From: Guillardia theta CCMP2712
Lineage: Eukaryota; Cryptophyceae; Pyrenomonadales; Geminigeraceae
Length of the DNA: 64,000 nucleotides
Direction of reading: 5' to 3'
NCBI RefSeq assembly: GCF_000315625.1
Contig: NW_005434673.1
Location: 1,190,799-1,254,798, forward strand
Shown here piece by piece: positions 11,752 through 22,579 of the stretch; the first letter of the stretch is position 1, and every line of letters starts with the position of its first letter. A model generated the notes under the pieces. That model did not search any database. It was given only the letters and a program-made list of their open reading frames with translations, and was not told where the DNA came from. Position numbers and translations under genes: made by a program.

Positions 11752-12654
11752 CTAAAACCTGTCCAGCATATCATCAAGCCTGGACTGGTACCTCTTCTTG
11801 GTGTCCTCGTCGTCTGAGCTGAAATGGAAACCAAACACCCTCTTGAAAGTCTCGATATCTATCTGCGGCAGGCAATGAAGTTACTAGGCTCTCATGCTTC
11901 GCTCTTCTCTCCTCCGAGTACGGTTCCCGACCCCCGCCAATCCCCCCCCCCGACCTCTAGAGTCCCGGACCGTACTCCCTCCCCTCTTCCTTCGAGTCAG
12001 TCGCGGCCTTACTTGGTCGAAGTCCGACTCCCTTCTCGCAAGCCCCACCGACGCCTTGAGGTTCTCGAGATGCTGGACCTCAGGACATAAGGTCTTGAGG
12101 TTCTCCTCGATGTCGTGGAGGGTGACCTTGCCGTTGCGGTAGGAGGGGAAGCGTTTGAAGATGGCCGACATGCTGTCTTGTCCCCGAAAAGAGGTTTGCT
12201 TGGAAATGCTTGCTTGCTTTGATAAGCCGTGGTTGGTAATGCTTGCTTGCTTTGATAAGCCGTGGTTGGAAATACTTGCTTGCTTTGATAAGCCGTGGTT
12301 GGAAATACTTGCTTGCTTTGATAAGCCGTGGTTGGAAATACTTGGTTGCTTGGATAAGCCGTGATTGACAACACTTGGGTGTTTGGATAAGCCATGATGG
12401 GAAATACTTGGTTGCTTTGATAAGGCGTGTATGTTACTCATGCTGGCACTTTTATGCGCTTTGGGGGGCCGAGGCTTATTAGACAAATCGGAATCATTGG
12501 AATCTGTGCGCTGCAGGGAATCATGATTGTGATAATGCAACGTCGGATCAGAGCCTGAGCGCCTCAGGCGCGTCAAGTGCTTCGATGTTTCAAGATGCTC
12601 TTCGGGATCTCCCTGTGTAGGACAACAACCTAAGTAGGATTCTACTCCCCCCAT
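11752..12654 (-). CDS. predicted N-acylated 11-residue-repeat protein
   Basis: Two exons (12654-12013, 11862-11752) give 250 residues. The start MGGVESYLGCC fits the N-myristoylation rule (Gly2, Ser6) and offers two Cys for palmitoylation, so membrane anchoring is likely. Next comes a Ser/His/basic region, then about seven tandem 11-residue units of the type LSKQ(A/P)SISNHG at roughly residues 75-155. A segment like one EF-hand or EF-like helix pair follows (IFKRFPSYRNGKVTLHDIEENL), without clear calcium ligands, and the C-terminus contains SSDDEDTKKRYQSRLDDML. I chose ATG 12654 because it gives the acylation site. The function is unknown; the repeats are rich in potential Ser phosphorylation sites. 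Confidence 0.7.
12185..12430 (-). repeat. 33-bp coding tandem repeat, about seven units
   Basis: Units encode LSKQASISNHG with small changes. The central three or four are almost identical in DNA, so recent expansion or homogenisation is likely. The reverse strand also stays open through the array. Confidence 0.85.
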
Positions 12655-12754
12655 GCTCAATTTGTTTCACAAGTAAAAGTGACTTGGGAATGACAACACA
12701 GGAATACAGGGGACTAGGAGACTAGGTCCTACTGGGCTAGGACCCAGGTTTTCA

Positions 12755-13750
12755 AACCGATGACTCTCAGATATGCTCCGATCCCCGACTCCGGTCGTAC
12801 TAACTTAAGGCTACTACCTACCGTAGTAGGTGACTCTCAAATTTCGGAGGAACCGAGCCGTGAGGACAGCTGCAAAAAAAAAAGCCGCAGAAACTTGAAA
12901 TTGATATACCAGATATCATCGAGTCAGGGTGGCACGGCGCTGGGAGCCTCATGCCGGGCCGGGCCACTGACCCCGGCCGGGTGAACCGTCTGACCAGTCC
13001 GGTCACTGCCCGGGCCAACTTAGTAGCCTACCGTAACTAGTACGCCGCCCCCCCAACGTCACGGTGACGGTGATCGGACGACCGTCCGGTGCGGCCCGGC
13101 CCGGCCGGGCCGCGGCCGCCGGGCCGCCGCCGGGCCGCCGCACTGCCGCGGCCGCACTAGGCGGCGGCGCCCGGCCGAGTGACTCCGACGCTCAGTGAGC
13201 GGCGGCTTTACTCAAAGTTAAGTTGAAAATCAGTGACGAGTCGGAGGACAATCAGGACTCGGAGTCTTCCGTAGAGGAGGCTTCAAGTTACCCCTGGACA
13301 GTACGGTCTGAGTGACTGACCATCGTGACTGTCGCACAGGCCGTACGGCGAGAAGACTCCCGGCTCCCGAAAGGTCGGAGCCTGAGACAGCGCGGCGAGA
13401 ACCAACCCTCATCATGCCTGCCGACTGCTGACGGCCCCCCCGAAACTTAACTGCCATGATACTTTCACAGTGACTTAATCGCGGCGCGCACTGGCAGGAC
13501 CATTCCCCCGCGCCATGCGGCCAGCGATGTCGCGGCGCTGTGCGGCCACCTCGACTGAGCGGGCAGCCACGCCGCCGGCCAACGGTCCGGGTTCCCCCAG
13601 TAGTATGATTTTATTTTGAAGTTTAGCAAGGATTTAAAAGCAAGATGATGCAAACCGAGCATCAAGAACAAGACTTCTATCATGATTCTGAGAAGTTTGA
13701 AAAACGAGCACTGCCGCGGCCCGCACGGTTGCAACCGCTCCGGGTAATGG
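12755..13750. repeat. GC-rich patch 3
   Basis: From about 12755 the sequence takes on the same word style (GTAGTAGGTGACTC, GGTCACTG, CGGCCG, CGTACGG), with one plainer stretch near 13600-13700. It ends beside the stop codon at 13754-13756 of the zinc-knuckle gene. No credible coding. Confidence 0.5.
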
Positions 13751-13753
13751 CCT

Positions 13754-15133
13754 TTAGTCACTATCGTCGCGACGATATCCTCGGCCGCCGCCACCCCTGC
13801 CGCCCCTGCCGCCCCTGCCGCCCCTGCCGCCTCGTCCGCCTCTCCCACCACCTGAAAATGATTACAATTCCTCTGGTCGAACGATGGTTCAGGATAAGTC
13901 TATACCACGTCCACGGAAACCGCCACGTCCTCCGCCGTAGTCATTTCCTGCGGTATGATCAGTTCCTTTCTAATCCAGGTTTTGAGACAGATGCGCTCAG
14001 AATTGTGACAAAAAATACCTGGTTGACTGCAGTCACGAGATATGTGCCCTTCTTCGCCGCAACGAAAGCACTTTCTGTCTCCTCCTCCACCACCACCACC
14101 TCCTCCTCCTCCTTCCGGACATGCCTAATCAATAGCAAAGGCTCACAAAGCATGGGATTTAGTGTAGAAAATACCCGAGAAATATGCCCAAACTTTCCGC
14201 ACTATGCATAGGAGACAGACTGTGAGATATGAACTGATGATAGCAGTAGGAACCTGATAACACTTCCTGTCGTCTTTCCCTCCAGATTCCGGGCAATCGC
14301 GTGAGATATGCCCTTCTTGATTGCATCGGAAACATTTTATGGATCCGCCTGTCAAGAAACTTCAGGGGAATACAAAAAAATTTGCTTTTGAGAGTACGAT
14401 CGCGCTGATTTCCATCGGACCGACTCTGATCATCGTGTTCATCATCATGTCTGTTGGATTTGTTCGATTTGGACTTGCTTATGCCCATGGATGCCTATGC
14501 TGAACGTTGGTATATCTCTAACACACGAAAGCTGGCAGGGAAAATGAATCGACTAAATCACCTTCTTCTTGGCTGGACCATCATCTGAAATTCTTTCAGC
14601 AAACGAAGGAAATCTATGGAAACCCTTCAATTACCTTCGGAATCATCTTCCCCAGATCCAGATCCTTGCATATCCAATTCATCATCGTCGCTATTGTCGT
14701 CACTTTCAGCATTTTTCTTCTTGGTCTTTTTGGGGCCTTTGCCCTTTTTCTTTCCTTGATCGCTCTCTGACGAAGACATATCATTGTCAGAACCTCCTTC
14801 ATCGTCGTCGTCGTCGTCGTCGCCACCGCTAGTTACAAAATGTCAATGGAGCAAGATATGACGCCAATACAGTTCCAATGATTCTCACCTTACATCGTCA
14901 TCATCTTCATCGTCGTCGTCACTATCAGCTTTTTTGGGCCTGCCCAATCCACCCCTCAATCGCAGGCCCAACACGCTACCACGCAATGCTGTCGGAGCAA
15001 GTCTGTTCGTACGCGACAGATGGAGGGGCTGAAAGTCTTGGCTTATGCTTCCTGCAACGACGATAAAGAGCAACAAGATGGTAAGGGGGACAAGCGCCCC
15101 CCGCCGCATCCTTCCCGCTCCTGCCGGTGCCAT
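13754..15133 (-). CDS. secreted-type CCHC zinc-knuckle / RGG-box nucleic-acid-binding protein
   Basis: Eight exons (15133-14889, 14828-14635, 14584-14562, 14494-14398, 14348-14254, 14124-14019, 13947-13906, 13851-13754) give 299 residues, phases exact, including a 23-bp exon. Order: signal peptide (RGALVPLTILLLFIVVAGS), a basic transit-like stretch, LRLRGG at residues 57-62, a long Asp/Glu/Ser-rich region with Lys clusters, two CCHC knuckles (CFRCNQEGHISRDC at 192-205, CFRCGEEGHISRDC at 237-250) joined by a Gly run, and a C-terminal RGG box to residue 299. CCHC plus RGG proteins bind single-stranded RNA or DNA. Normally they are cytosolic or nuclear, so the secretory leader is striking. No Phe stands at the likely cleavage site, so the periplastidial space or nucleomorph is a reasonable guess. 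Confidence 0.82.
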
Positions 15134-16460
15134 GGGACGGATCTTCTCTGTTATGCCGCAGGTAAACGGAACAGCAGGGTAGGTAGTGTGACATCTCACG
15201 TGGGGTGGTGCAGCCCGTGAATGATTTTGAGGGGGTAGGGGTACTATATTCTCAATGAATAGATAGAACCAGATCTCGTATATCATAATTGTAATCATAT
15301 AAAAAAAGGTACAAGTACCCCCACTTGTATCCAGTCGAAGGATTTGGATCAAACATTGGGTAGGGTACTCACTTTATGGGTAGGTAGAACGAAGCTTGGT
15401 GGGGGTCTGTGCGAGGGAATGCAGGGGAGCAAGTGTACCAGGAGGTTCAACAACATATTATTGTTAGTTTTATATTATTTCGTTTTTTAAGGCTAATCAC
15501 TCAAAATATTCCTTCAACTTTGGCAATTTTCTCTTTTCAGTTGAAAATCTTCATTGTGTAGCCTATTTCTTTAAAATCGAGCATATCAATAACAATTTAA
15601 ATTGTATTAGGCTGCTGAGGGTTTCAAAGGCTCTGTACCAACAACACAGCCATTCCGGTACAATTTAAAAATATTATTTTTATTATTTTTTTTAATAAAA
15701 AATCAAGATAGAAAGTTAAAAATCAGATTCGCCTCAGTTCAGAATGTAGCAAATTGGAAAAGACAGCAGCATCATATGGAAAGGGGTACTTCTAGCCATG
15801 ATTTCCTTGTTTTGGGTGGGGTGGTCATGGTCACATCCCTTGCTTGCAGCTTCTTTTTCTACCCCTACCCCTCGATACCCTTTAAAGAACCCCCACGGAT
15901 TACATTTATCAAGATTCGACATGGGTGGGTAAGATACAACAGGGGTGGGTACTCTATGACCCCTGTGTAACACCTTCTAAGACCTTTAATGTGGGGGAAA
16001 GGGGGTCAGGGGTACGACTTGGTGGTTCGATGCAAAGGGTGGGTCAAGGAAGTAATGCACATCTTAGTATGTGTAAGGGAAGAAGCTTCGCTCTAACAAG
16101 TGTAGCTGTATTGGCCCAGTCTTGGAGTGTAAGTGGGTAATGAGAGGAGGGAAAGAGCCAAGGAAGCATTATTCCGATGAGGAATGAGTGGTGGTTCAAC
16201 ACCAAGGTAGTTAAGACAAGGAGAGGTGGTCAAGATATGGAGCTATAGGGAAAGATCATTTTCGGAGGTGATGTAAATCGAAGTCGCGGCAATTTTTGTA
16301 GTGATAGCAAGCCTCAAGCATAATGTTCTATGTGCCATGCGGTTCTCTAACACATGATTTTATTGGTGAAGGATTCCATGTGAACAATTGCAGTTTATCA
16401 TGGTTCTCGTCAAGTGATGTCTCTATCGACATGTTGTGATCGTGTGTTGTTCACATTGAC
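15134..16460. promoter_or_regulatory. divergent upstream region with G-run tracts and AT-rich core
   Basis: 1.3 kb between divergent genes. GGGGGTAGGGG occurs at 15231-15241 and its complement at 15860-15875; more G-runs lie at 15350-15440 and 15780-16140. 15470-15730 is strongly AT-rich. No coding seen. It resembles 9.4-10.6 kb in order of tracts. Confidence 0.4.
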
Positions 16461-19400
16461 ATGCAGAATGGTACTATCGACCCTAGCTTCTCCAACAGCA
16501 TCTCAAACATGAGCATGAATCTGCCTCCAATGTCGTCGCAGGGGATGCCCACCAACCAGGCCGCCCATCAAAACATTAACAATCGGGACATGCAAGGCAT
16601 TTCTCCTGTGCAAGTTTCACGAAACGTACAGAGACAAGGAGATGCAGCCAATGCTCCTCCACATGGATCGTTCGGATTTGGAGCGGAAGGGATACCGACG
16701 ATCAGCCATGCAGGACATGGCATGAGCTTCGCTCTCCCATCTGTGACGAGTGAGAGCGTGGCAGCCCTCGCTGCTCAGGCTACCATGTTGGCAGCTCAGC
16801 TCCGAGAGTACGAGGCAAGAGCTGCTCTGGCTGCTCTACATGTCCTCCCCGGCTCCTCCCAGCAGGCAGAATGTCAACCTAACAATGCTGCTTACCCGGC
16901 TTCGCAGCAATATTCCAGTGCGATTGCACAGGAGAGCCGTGCTTGTCAGCTACCGCAGAACACCTTCCCCATGGCGCATGCTCATCGAGGACAAGTGGAT
17001 CCAGCAGGCAGGTCGAGTGGGGGGTTTCCTTCTTGGCAAGGTACGGCGAAAGCGGTTGTATGTCCTGCGGTGATCGGTAGTGCTTTTCGTTCAGGGTCAG
17101 GAGGGGGTGCGCCTGGTGTAAATATGATGGAGTTCGAGACTGCGGAGATGAAGATGGGAAAGCAGTCACTGGACATAAGAAAGAAGAATGACAGAGACAA
17201 AAAGCGGCGAAAGTGAGAAAATCCCGAACAAATCTCTGTTTCTGTATTCACCAGATTGCAGGCGAGGAAGGATAGGAGATTTGCTTCGGAAGGTTTTATA
17301 TCTTTTGCAATCTTTCTTATCGAGCACTGACAGATTCTCTACTTGTAGCTTGACTCGTGTTTGCCGCCGGTAGAGGGGACGAGACAAGTGATCTTTGATC
17401 TGCAAAGAAAGTATATGCCTTGACCAAATGATTGACCAGAGGTCGATCAACGAAGTTTTGAGGGATGCAACAGAAGCTGTACGACAGAACCGGGGAGGAG
17501 CCAAGGTACCAAAGACCTGTCTGAGAAAACATTTCCTTATCTCGACATGCTCAACAGGAAAAAGACAACTACATGTTTTTGAAGCCTGGTGCCTTACCTG
17601 CCGGTGTTATTCGCGACGGTCTACTGTCGATCAAGGTGATCTTGGGTGATGATCACTCGCCTTTACTATTGACATTGTTCCGAACTTGTCTGCCCCTACC
17701 ATGGTTGTTCTCTTCGTGGCCCTACTTTGCATTCTGAAATCTCTGTTTCACCTCCCCCTTCCTCACTTGGTGTCATCATCGTCCACCAACCTCCAACCGC
17801 TCTTCTGACTTGTGAGATCAGGAGACTGGAATCGCAATCATCGACAACAATTTCACCATCCTAAATGCTAACGAGGCTCTCCTCAGCCTCATCGGCTGCT
17901 CCTCGGAAGAAACCTGCGACTCCGCCATGCACAATTCACCAGCCAACCAGCAGCAGCCACAAGTGGGTGTTGTCGGGAATTCAATCCACTCTTTCGTTCA
18001 TCATAGGTACGTATGCATGTTGCGGCTCGCCTTCCATCGTTGTCAGGAGATGAATTTGTTTACAGCGATGTACATTATCTACAGCTAGCGATCCAGCATG
18101 TGACAGAAGCTACTTACTTGAATGAGGGACTGAGAAGGTGGGGGGGGAGCGCGTGCCGGTCATGTACTGACAGGAGGAGGAAGATACGTGATCTCCCTCC
18201 GATTTCAGAAACGAGCGACGGGCTGCTGCCAGGCAGACAAACTGAAAGAGAGCAATCGGAACATTTCGAGCAAGCAAACCAAGATCTACGAACTGCGACC
18301 TGTCGAGGTTTCCGTTGGTTTCTGACGAGGAGGTCGCACTCACGCATGTGTTGTTTCAACTGCACTGGCAGATTGTCCCGTGTGGAGGGCCCTTGTTTGG
18401 TCGGAACTTTGTGATGTTTGTACTTCCAGTGGCAAAAGACAAGACGTGAGCGTTGAAGCTTTGTCGGTCCTCGCTCGGTGATGAGAGATGAATGCAGAGC
18501 GGACGACATCCTGGATGCCCTGGAACGATTAGCGTACAACATGGGTGAATTATGAACCTCGAAGCCGCAAGGTTGTGACGCTCGCCGGTGCGAACATGAC
18601 AGAGGTTGCGGACAAGTCGTTTCTGCCCCTGGAGATGGCAGATGAGGTGGGAAAGTTTGGTGTTGCCGTCATTGTTACAAGCGTCTTGCTGTCGGGACGA
18701 GAGTGACGGTGGCGAGCAGGTCGATTTCAATGGGGCGCACAAAGTCTGCAAGATCCATGAGGACCTTGATCCTTTCCTCGTCCTCGTCCGGATGGCGGAA
18801 CAGGTTCTGCTGTTGTCTCGTTGCTCGTCAAGACTCTGAGAGCTGTAAAACTAGGACAACGAACTTCTCAATGTGTTCGAGTCGGAGCTTGAAGGGCATG
18901 ATCTGGTTGCTACCCCTCTTCCACTGATCGCCCTCCTTTCTCCTTGCCCTCTCTGCCGTCATTCTCGTCCTTCCCCTATCTCCTCTCGTAATCGCATCTT
19001 TCAGTTCTCTGCGAATCTCATGAAAGAGCTCCGACTGTGCGTGCCCAAACGGACACACTCGAGCGAAGTCTTCAGCGACGTCGTCTTGGAGGTGACACTC
19101 GGCATGGCGCAGCGATTAGGGGCCACTGACAGGACTCGAGGTCTCATCCTACGTGAAAGACAAAATCCAGACTCAAATTCGCCGGAAAGGGGACCAGATC
19201 TTGATCCAAACCTTGATGGGGAGATGTGTGCTCTTTAGCGTTAACTTCGTCAAAGTCGGAGACGAAGTTCTTGTCAGGCCGCTCCACACCTTCACCGACA
19301 TGTCTGAGGCCAAGTAGTCCTGCCATTGCTCCCCTCCCTCCGATCTAACGGCTCGCTCTCCAGGCTCAGCAACAACATGCATAACCAGCTGGGTTCGCCG

Positions 19401-20052
19401 GGACGTGTGAGGCTGCTTGCGACCGGAGAGGTGTGGATCTCAGTGAACAGCGCGCTTCCTATCTCTACGCCTGGGCTAAACATGTGAGTAGTGGAGTAGG
19501 GAAGAGAGAATGAGGAGGTCTGGCTGACGGGGATGTAGAGCATGGATCAGCATGAACGGCATCATCTCGCGGGCTGGAAATGATCTGATCTCGATAAGGA
19601 GATATCCTATCTACAACAATGAGACATTCTCTCAGAGCAGAACGTGAAATTCAATCTGATGTGTTTCTCCTCTGACTGCAGTACAGGTATCGGCGATCTG
19701 CAAAGCCTGGTAACGAAACCACAGCATCTCTCCTCCTCCCGTTCCTCTCACTCCTCGCACTTCGCTTCATTTTCGGTTCCTTCTCGCTCATCTCTGCTCA
19801 GAGCAAGTCGCCCTTGGAAACTGCGAGTCGATCTGCCACCTCCTGTCGCTCTACAAGGCCTGGGTTTATCACCGCCCCCTCGCTCCTTACGATCTTCCCT
19901 CTCCGGTACGCTCTCGCGCCCTCCGCTCCTCCCTGATAAGTCTCCAGGCGGACAATAGTGAGAACTTGAGCCGGCAGAACAGCTGGGGGTCCTTGTCGGA
20001 CCTGCTCTCATGGCCGCAGAGCGCGCATGGTTCGTTTGTGAACAAAGAATGA
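16461..20052 (+). CDS. bHLH-PAS type transcriptional regulator
   Basis: Nineteen exons: 16461-17212, 17262-17292, 17349-17369, 17440-17505, 17558-17635, 17822-18006, 18066-18137, 18184-18307, 18372-18445, 18498-18544, 18603-18646, 18720-18803, 18855-18905, 19005-19091, 19141-19313, 19364-19483, 19539-19643, 19687-19709, 19802-20052. All phases agree, giving 795 residues. Residues 1-235 are low-complexity Gln/Asn/Ser/Met-rich. A basic stretch (KKNDRDKKRRK, 241-251) runs into amphipathic helices spelled by three small exons (IGDLLRKLDSCLPP, then RSINEVLRDATEAV), like a short-loop bHLH. From residue 317 comes a PAS fold (ETGIAIIDNNFTILNANEALLSLIG, FVHHSDVHYL, YVISLRFQKRATG). The C-terminal 350 residues are unrecognised. 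DNA binding and a sensory role are inferred; the bHLH call is less sure than the PAS call. Confidence 0.75.
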
Positions 20053-20239
20053 CGAAGGTGAAGGAGTAGAGTGAAACAAGATGAACATATATATGAAGTG
20101 ATTCCCTGAGCGTTCGCCGTGTTTTCATGCTTTTTTCTCCTCCGACTGCTGCGGAAGAAGGGAGGTCGCATTTTGAGCACACGGCGCAAGCAACGACACT
20201 TTAAGTTGATAGGAAGTAGATTAGAACGGATGAAGTCTC

Positions 20240-21540
20240 TCAGACAAACTCTCTCTGTGACACAGGAGAGGCGTCGCCAAGGAGGTCGTGAGCCCCGAGC
20301 AGCATGAAGCCAACAACAGCCTTGCCGATGACATCCAAGATGCAGTACATGGTGACCTGAAAACATCGTTAAGGAAGATGGAGGCGAGAGATGTAACCAG
20401 ACCTCGAAGGAGACAGAGAAGTTGCCAAAGCCTTCGGAGAAGAGCCAGACAAGAGGGTAGCAAGCAAAAACACCAATGGTGGTCCAGGCCATCTTGGAGT
20501 ACAACTTGGCGAGCTCCTCGCTCTTGCTCTTGCTCGCGTTGTCGTAGGTGCGAGCGAAGTTGAAGATGGCAGCAGCCAGTCCGAAGAGGGAGATCAAGAA
20601 CCACACCCACTTCACTTCCTGAGCGACGGAGATCGATCCCATGTAGGTTGCAGCAACCCACACGACTGTCAACACCAGTCAGCAGCGAGCTGATCAAAAG
20701 CAACGAGTTTGCAAAGAGCATGGTGGACAAGCAACAAGCCATGAGATGAACATCATCGCTCCAAGAGAGGGAGGACATGTGGAGCATCAAACATGCTCTC
20801 TGCTCACCCTGCCCAGCAACAGCATATGCCATGTCGGTGAAATCAGCTCCAGCAACGAGGCCGAGCCAGATGGCGATAACAGGAGCAGTGACAATCCAGT
20901 CGATGTACCTGAACAATGAGCGTCACCACATGCATCGCCTTGTCTCATCTCATACCTGGCGTAGAAGAATTGACGGCATCCATCAGTGACAGTCCAGCCC
21001 TGGCCAGAGAGCATGGCAAAGTCTGCCATGGCTGACCAGAAGCAGAAGAAGATTGCGCAGACATAGAACCTGATTGGAGCAAGGATCAGTTGAAGAACAT
21101 CAAGATGATAGTTCTTCCTCGTTACGAGTTTAGAACATGGTTTCATTCACACTCAGATCATGATAGCGAGATGTCTATGTACATGAGGCCAACAACGTAC
21201 ACAAAACTGACATGTGACACTTATGAAAGTGACAGGCATCATTGTAAAAATACACAAAGTTGCAAGAGATTTGACAGTGATAGGCGATACATCAAATGGT
21301 ATTCACATTTTCACACTATTTCATCACTTTCTGATCACGATGCAGAAACAAACTTTTTGCATTGTCAGCTTGCTTTGGGCCCTCCGTGACTCAACATCTT
21401 GTTTCTTACCTCTTCTGTTCGTGAGAGTTGTGCCCCTTGTAGGCGAAGACAGCAGCACTCACTCCGAGGATGAGGAACGTGATGGTCAGAGCGCCAACCC
21501 CCGTCGACCCGACCTCCTCGATCGTCGCGCACGCTGCCAT
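20240..21540 (-). CDS. type-1 (microbial) rhodopsin
   Basis: Five exons (21540-21410, 21069-20956, 20908-20808, 20665-20403, 20356-20240) give 241 residues and seven hydrophobic helices. Helix C reads RYIDWIVTAP with Arg82, Asp85, Thr89, and helix G reads LDVIGKAVVGF with Asp211 and the retinal Schiff-base Lys215. Numbering falls almost exactly on bacteriorhodopsin. The position of the proton donor Asp96 is Trp96, and helix F has the retinal-pocket pattern WTTIGVFACYPLVW. A counterion Asp with no carboxylate donor suggests a slow pump, an ion pump of another kind or a photosensor; sequence alone cannot decide. It is convergent with the bHLH-PAS gene, 187 bp between stops. Confidence 0.92.
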
Positions 21541-21589
21541 GATCCCGAAATAGCTTGACTTGCTCTCCTCGCGCCCGAAATAGCCCAGA

Positions 21590-21998
21590 CCGCGAAAGCT
21601 GGGTGACCGCTAAGTTCCACCCGCCGGCCTGCCCGGGCCGCCGCCGGCCAGCCCGCCGGCCCGGGGCGGGCGTGACTCGTGACGTGACCTCTGGGTGACC
21701 TGGGGCGGGGTGACCGGATTCCGAAGTTCAGGAGGCTGGGCTCAGCGTACGGTCCGGGACTACACGAAACCAGAATTGAGCCTGGAGGACATGAGAGGTA
21801 GACTGTATGTTAGGATTTGAAACCCAAGCCGCCCCGATCGGACAATGGCGATGAGGAGACCTTAGCAAGACGGCTAGCCTATTAGGAAGGCCCCCCGGTG
21901 CTGAGTCATCCCACATGCTACTACATGGCTGCCTCAGTGCCCGGCAATGGAAAAATTCACTCGCCCGGCCGGCGCGCCGCGGCGTCGGGCGCGCCGCC
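21590..21998. repeat. GC-rich patch 4, left half
   Basis: Word style as in the other patches, TTCCGAAGTTC at 21719-21729, with a less GC-rich middle. It is interrupted at 21998/21999 by the retrotransposon and resumes at 30476. Confidence 0.55.
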
Positions 21999-22489
21999 TG
22001 TAAGAACTCAGGTTCTGACAAACCTCTCAGAAGTTCTTTAAGACGCGATAAGTTCAAGGGATGCGTCTAATCAGGTTGTGAACCAAGTGAAGCCTGCAGG
22101 TCCAAGCTAGTGGGCTGGAGCTTAGTCTGTGACTTAGAAGATCCGGTTGGTTGGAGCCTGGGGAAGCTGAGGCGGCGCCGGAGGAATCAAGAGGCGCCGG
22201 ATGTCGAAGAGGCAGCACTCGTACAGTGGTGGAAGTAAGGCGGTGGTGTGTGAAGGGAAGCTGTTTGGTTGGTCTTGCTGCTACGAGTGTTGGGAATAAA
22301 GTGCTGGGGATTGTTGGGAAGTTGATCTGAGTTATCTGAGGTGTTTGGTTGGCTGTGAAAGTCATTGGTGTCTTCGTGCGCACATCATCTGTGAGTCTTG
22401 GTCTTTGGACTTATCAGTCAGCTGTTGAGCTGTTCTACTAGTCATTCATCTGTGCACAGACTCTAGGAGTCAGGAATTGATTCCAATAC
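21999..22489 (+). repeat. 5' LTR (491 bp)
   Basis: Begins TGTAAGAACTC and ends CCAATAC. It is the direct repeat of 29985-30475, with differences near 22040 (A/C), 22046 (C/T) and about 22202 (A/C). Confidence 0.95.
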
Positions 22490-22514
22490 AAAAAGAAAAT
22501 TTTCTTTTTGTATT
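22485..22514. repeat. 30-bp perfect palindrome at the LTR/leader junction
   Basis: The last bases of the 5' LTR (AATAC) begin a perfect inverted repeat, AATACAAAAAGAAAA followed by its complement. The AATACAAAAAGA half appears again at about 22527. No tRNA-complementary primer site of the usual TGG type is seen directly after the LTR. Confidence 0.8.
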
Positions 22515-22579
22515 CACGAACAAAGGAATACAAAAAGACTCTACGATAAGATTCCAAGGACAGCCGAGTTTAAGGGCTC

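Noticed and set aside
20240-21540. Anion channelrhodopsin identity
   Set aside because: The sequence has the bacteriorhodopsin-like Asp85 counterion pattern and does not resemble GtACR proteins as I remember them.
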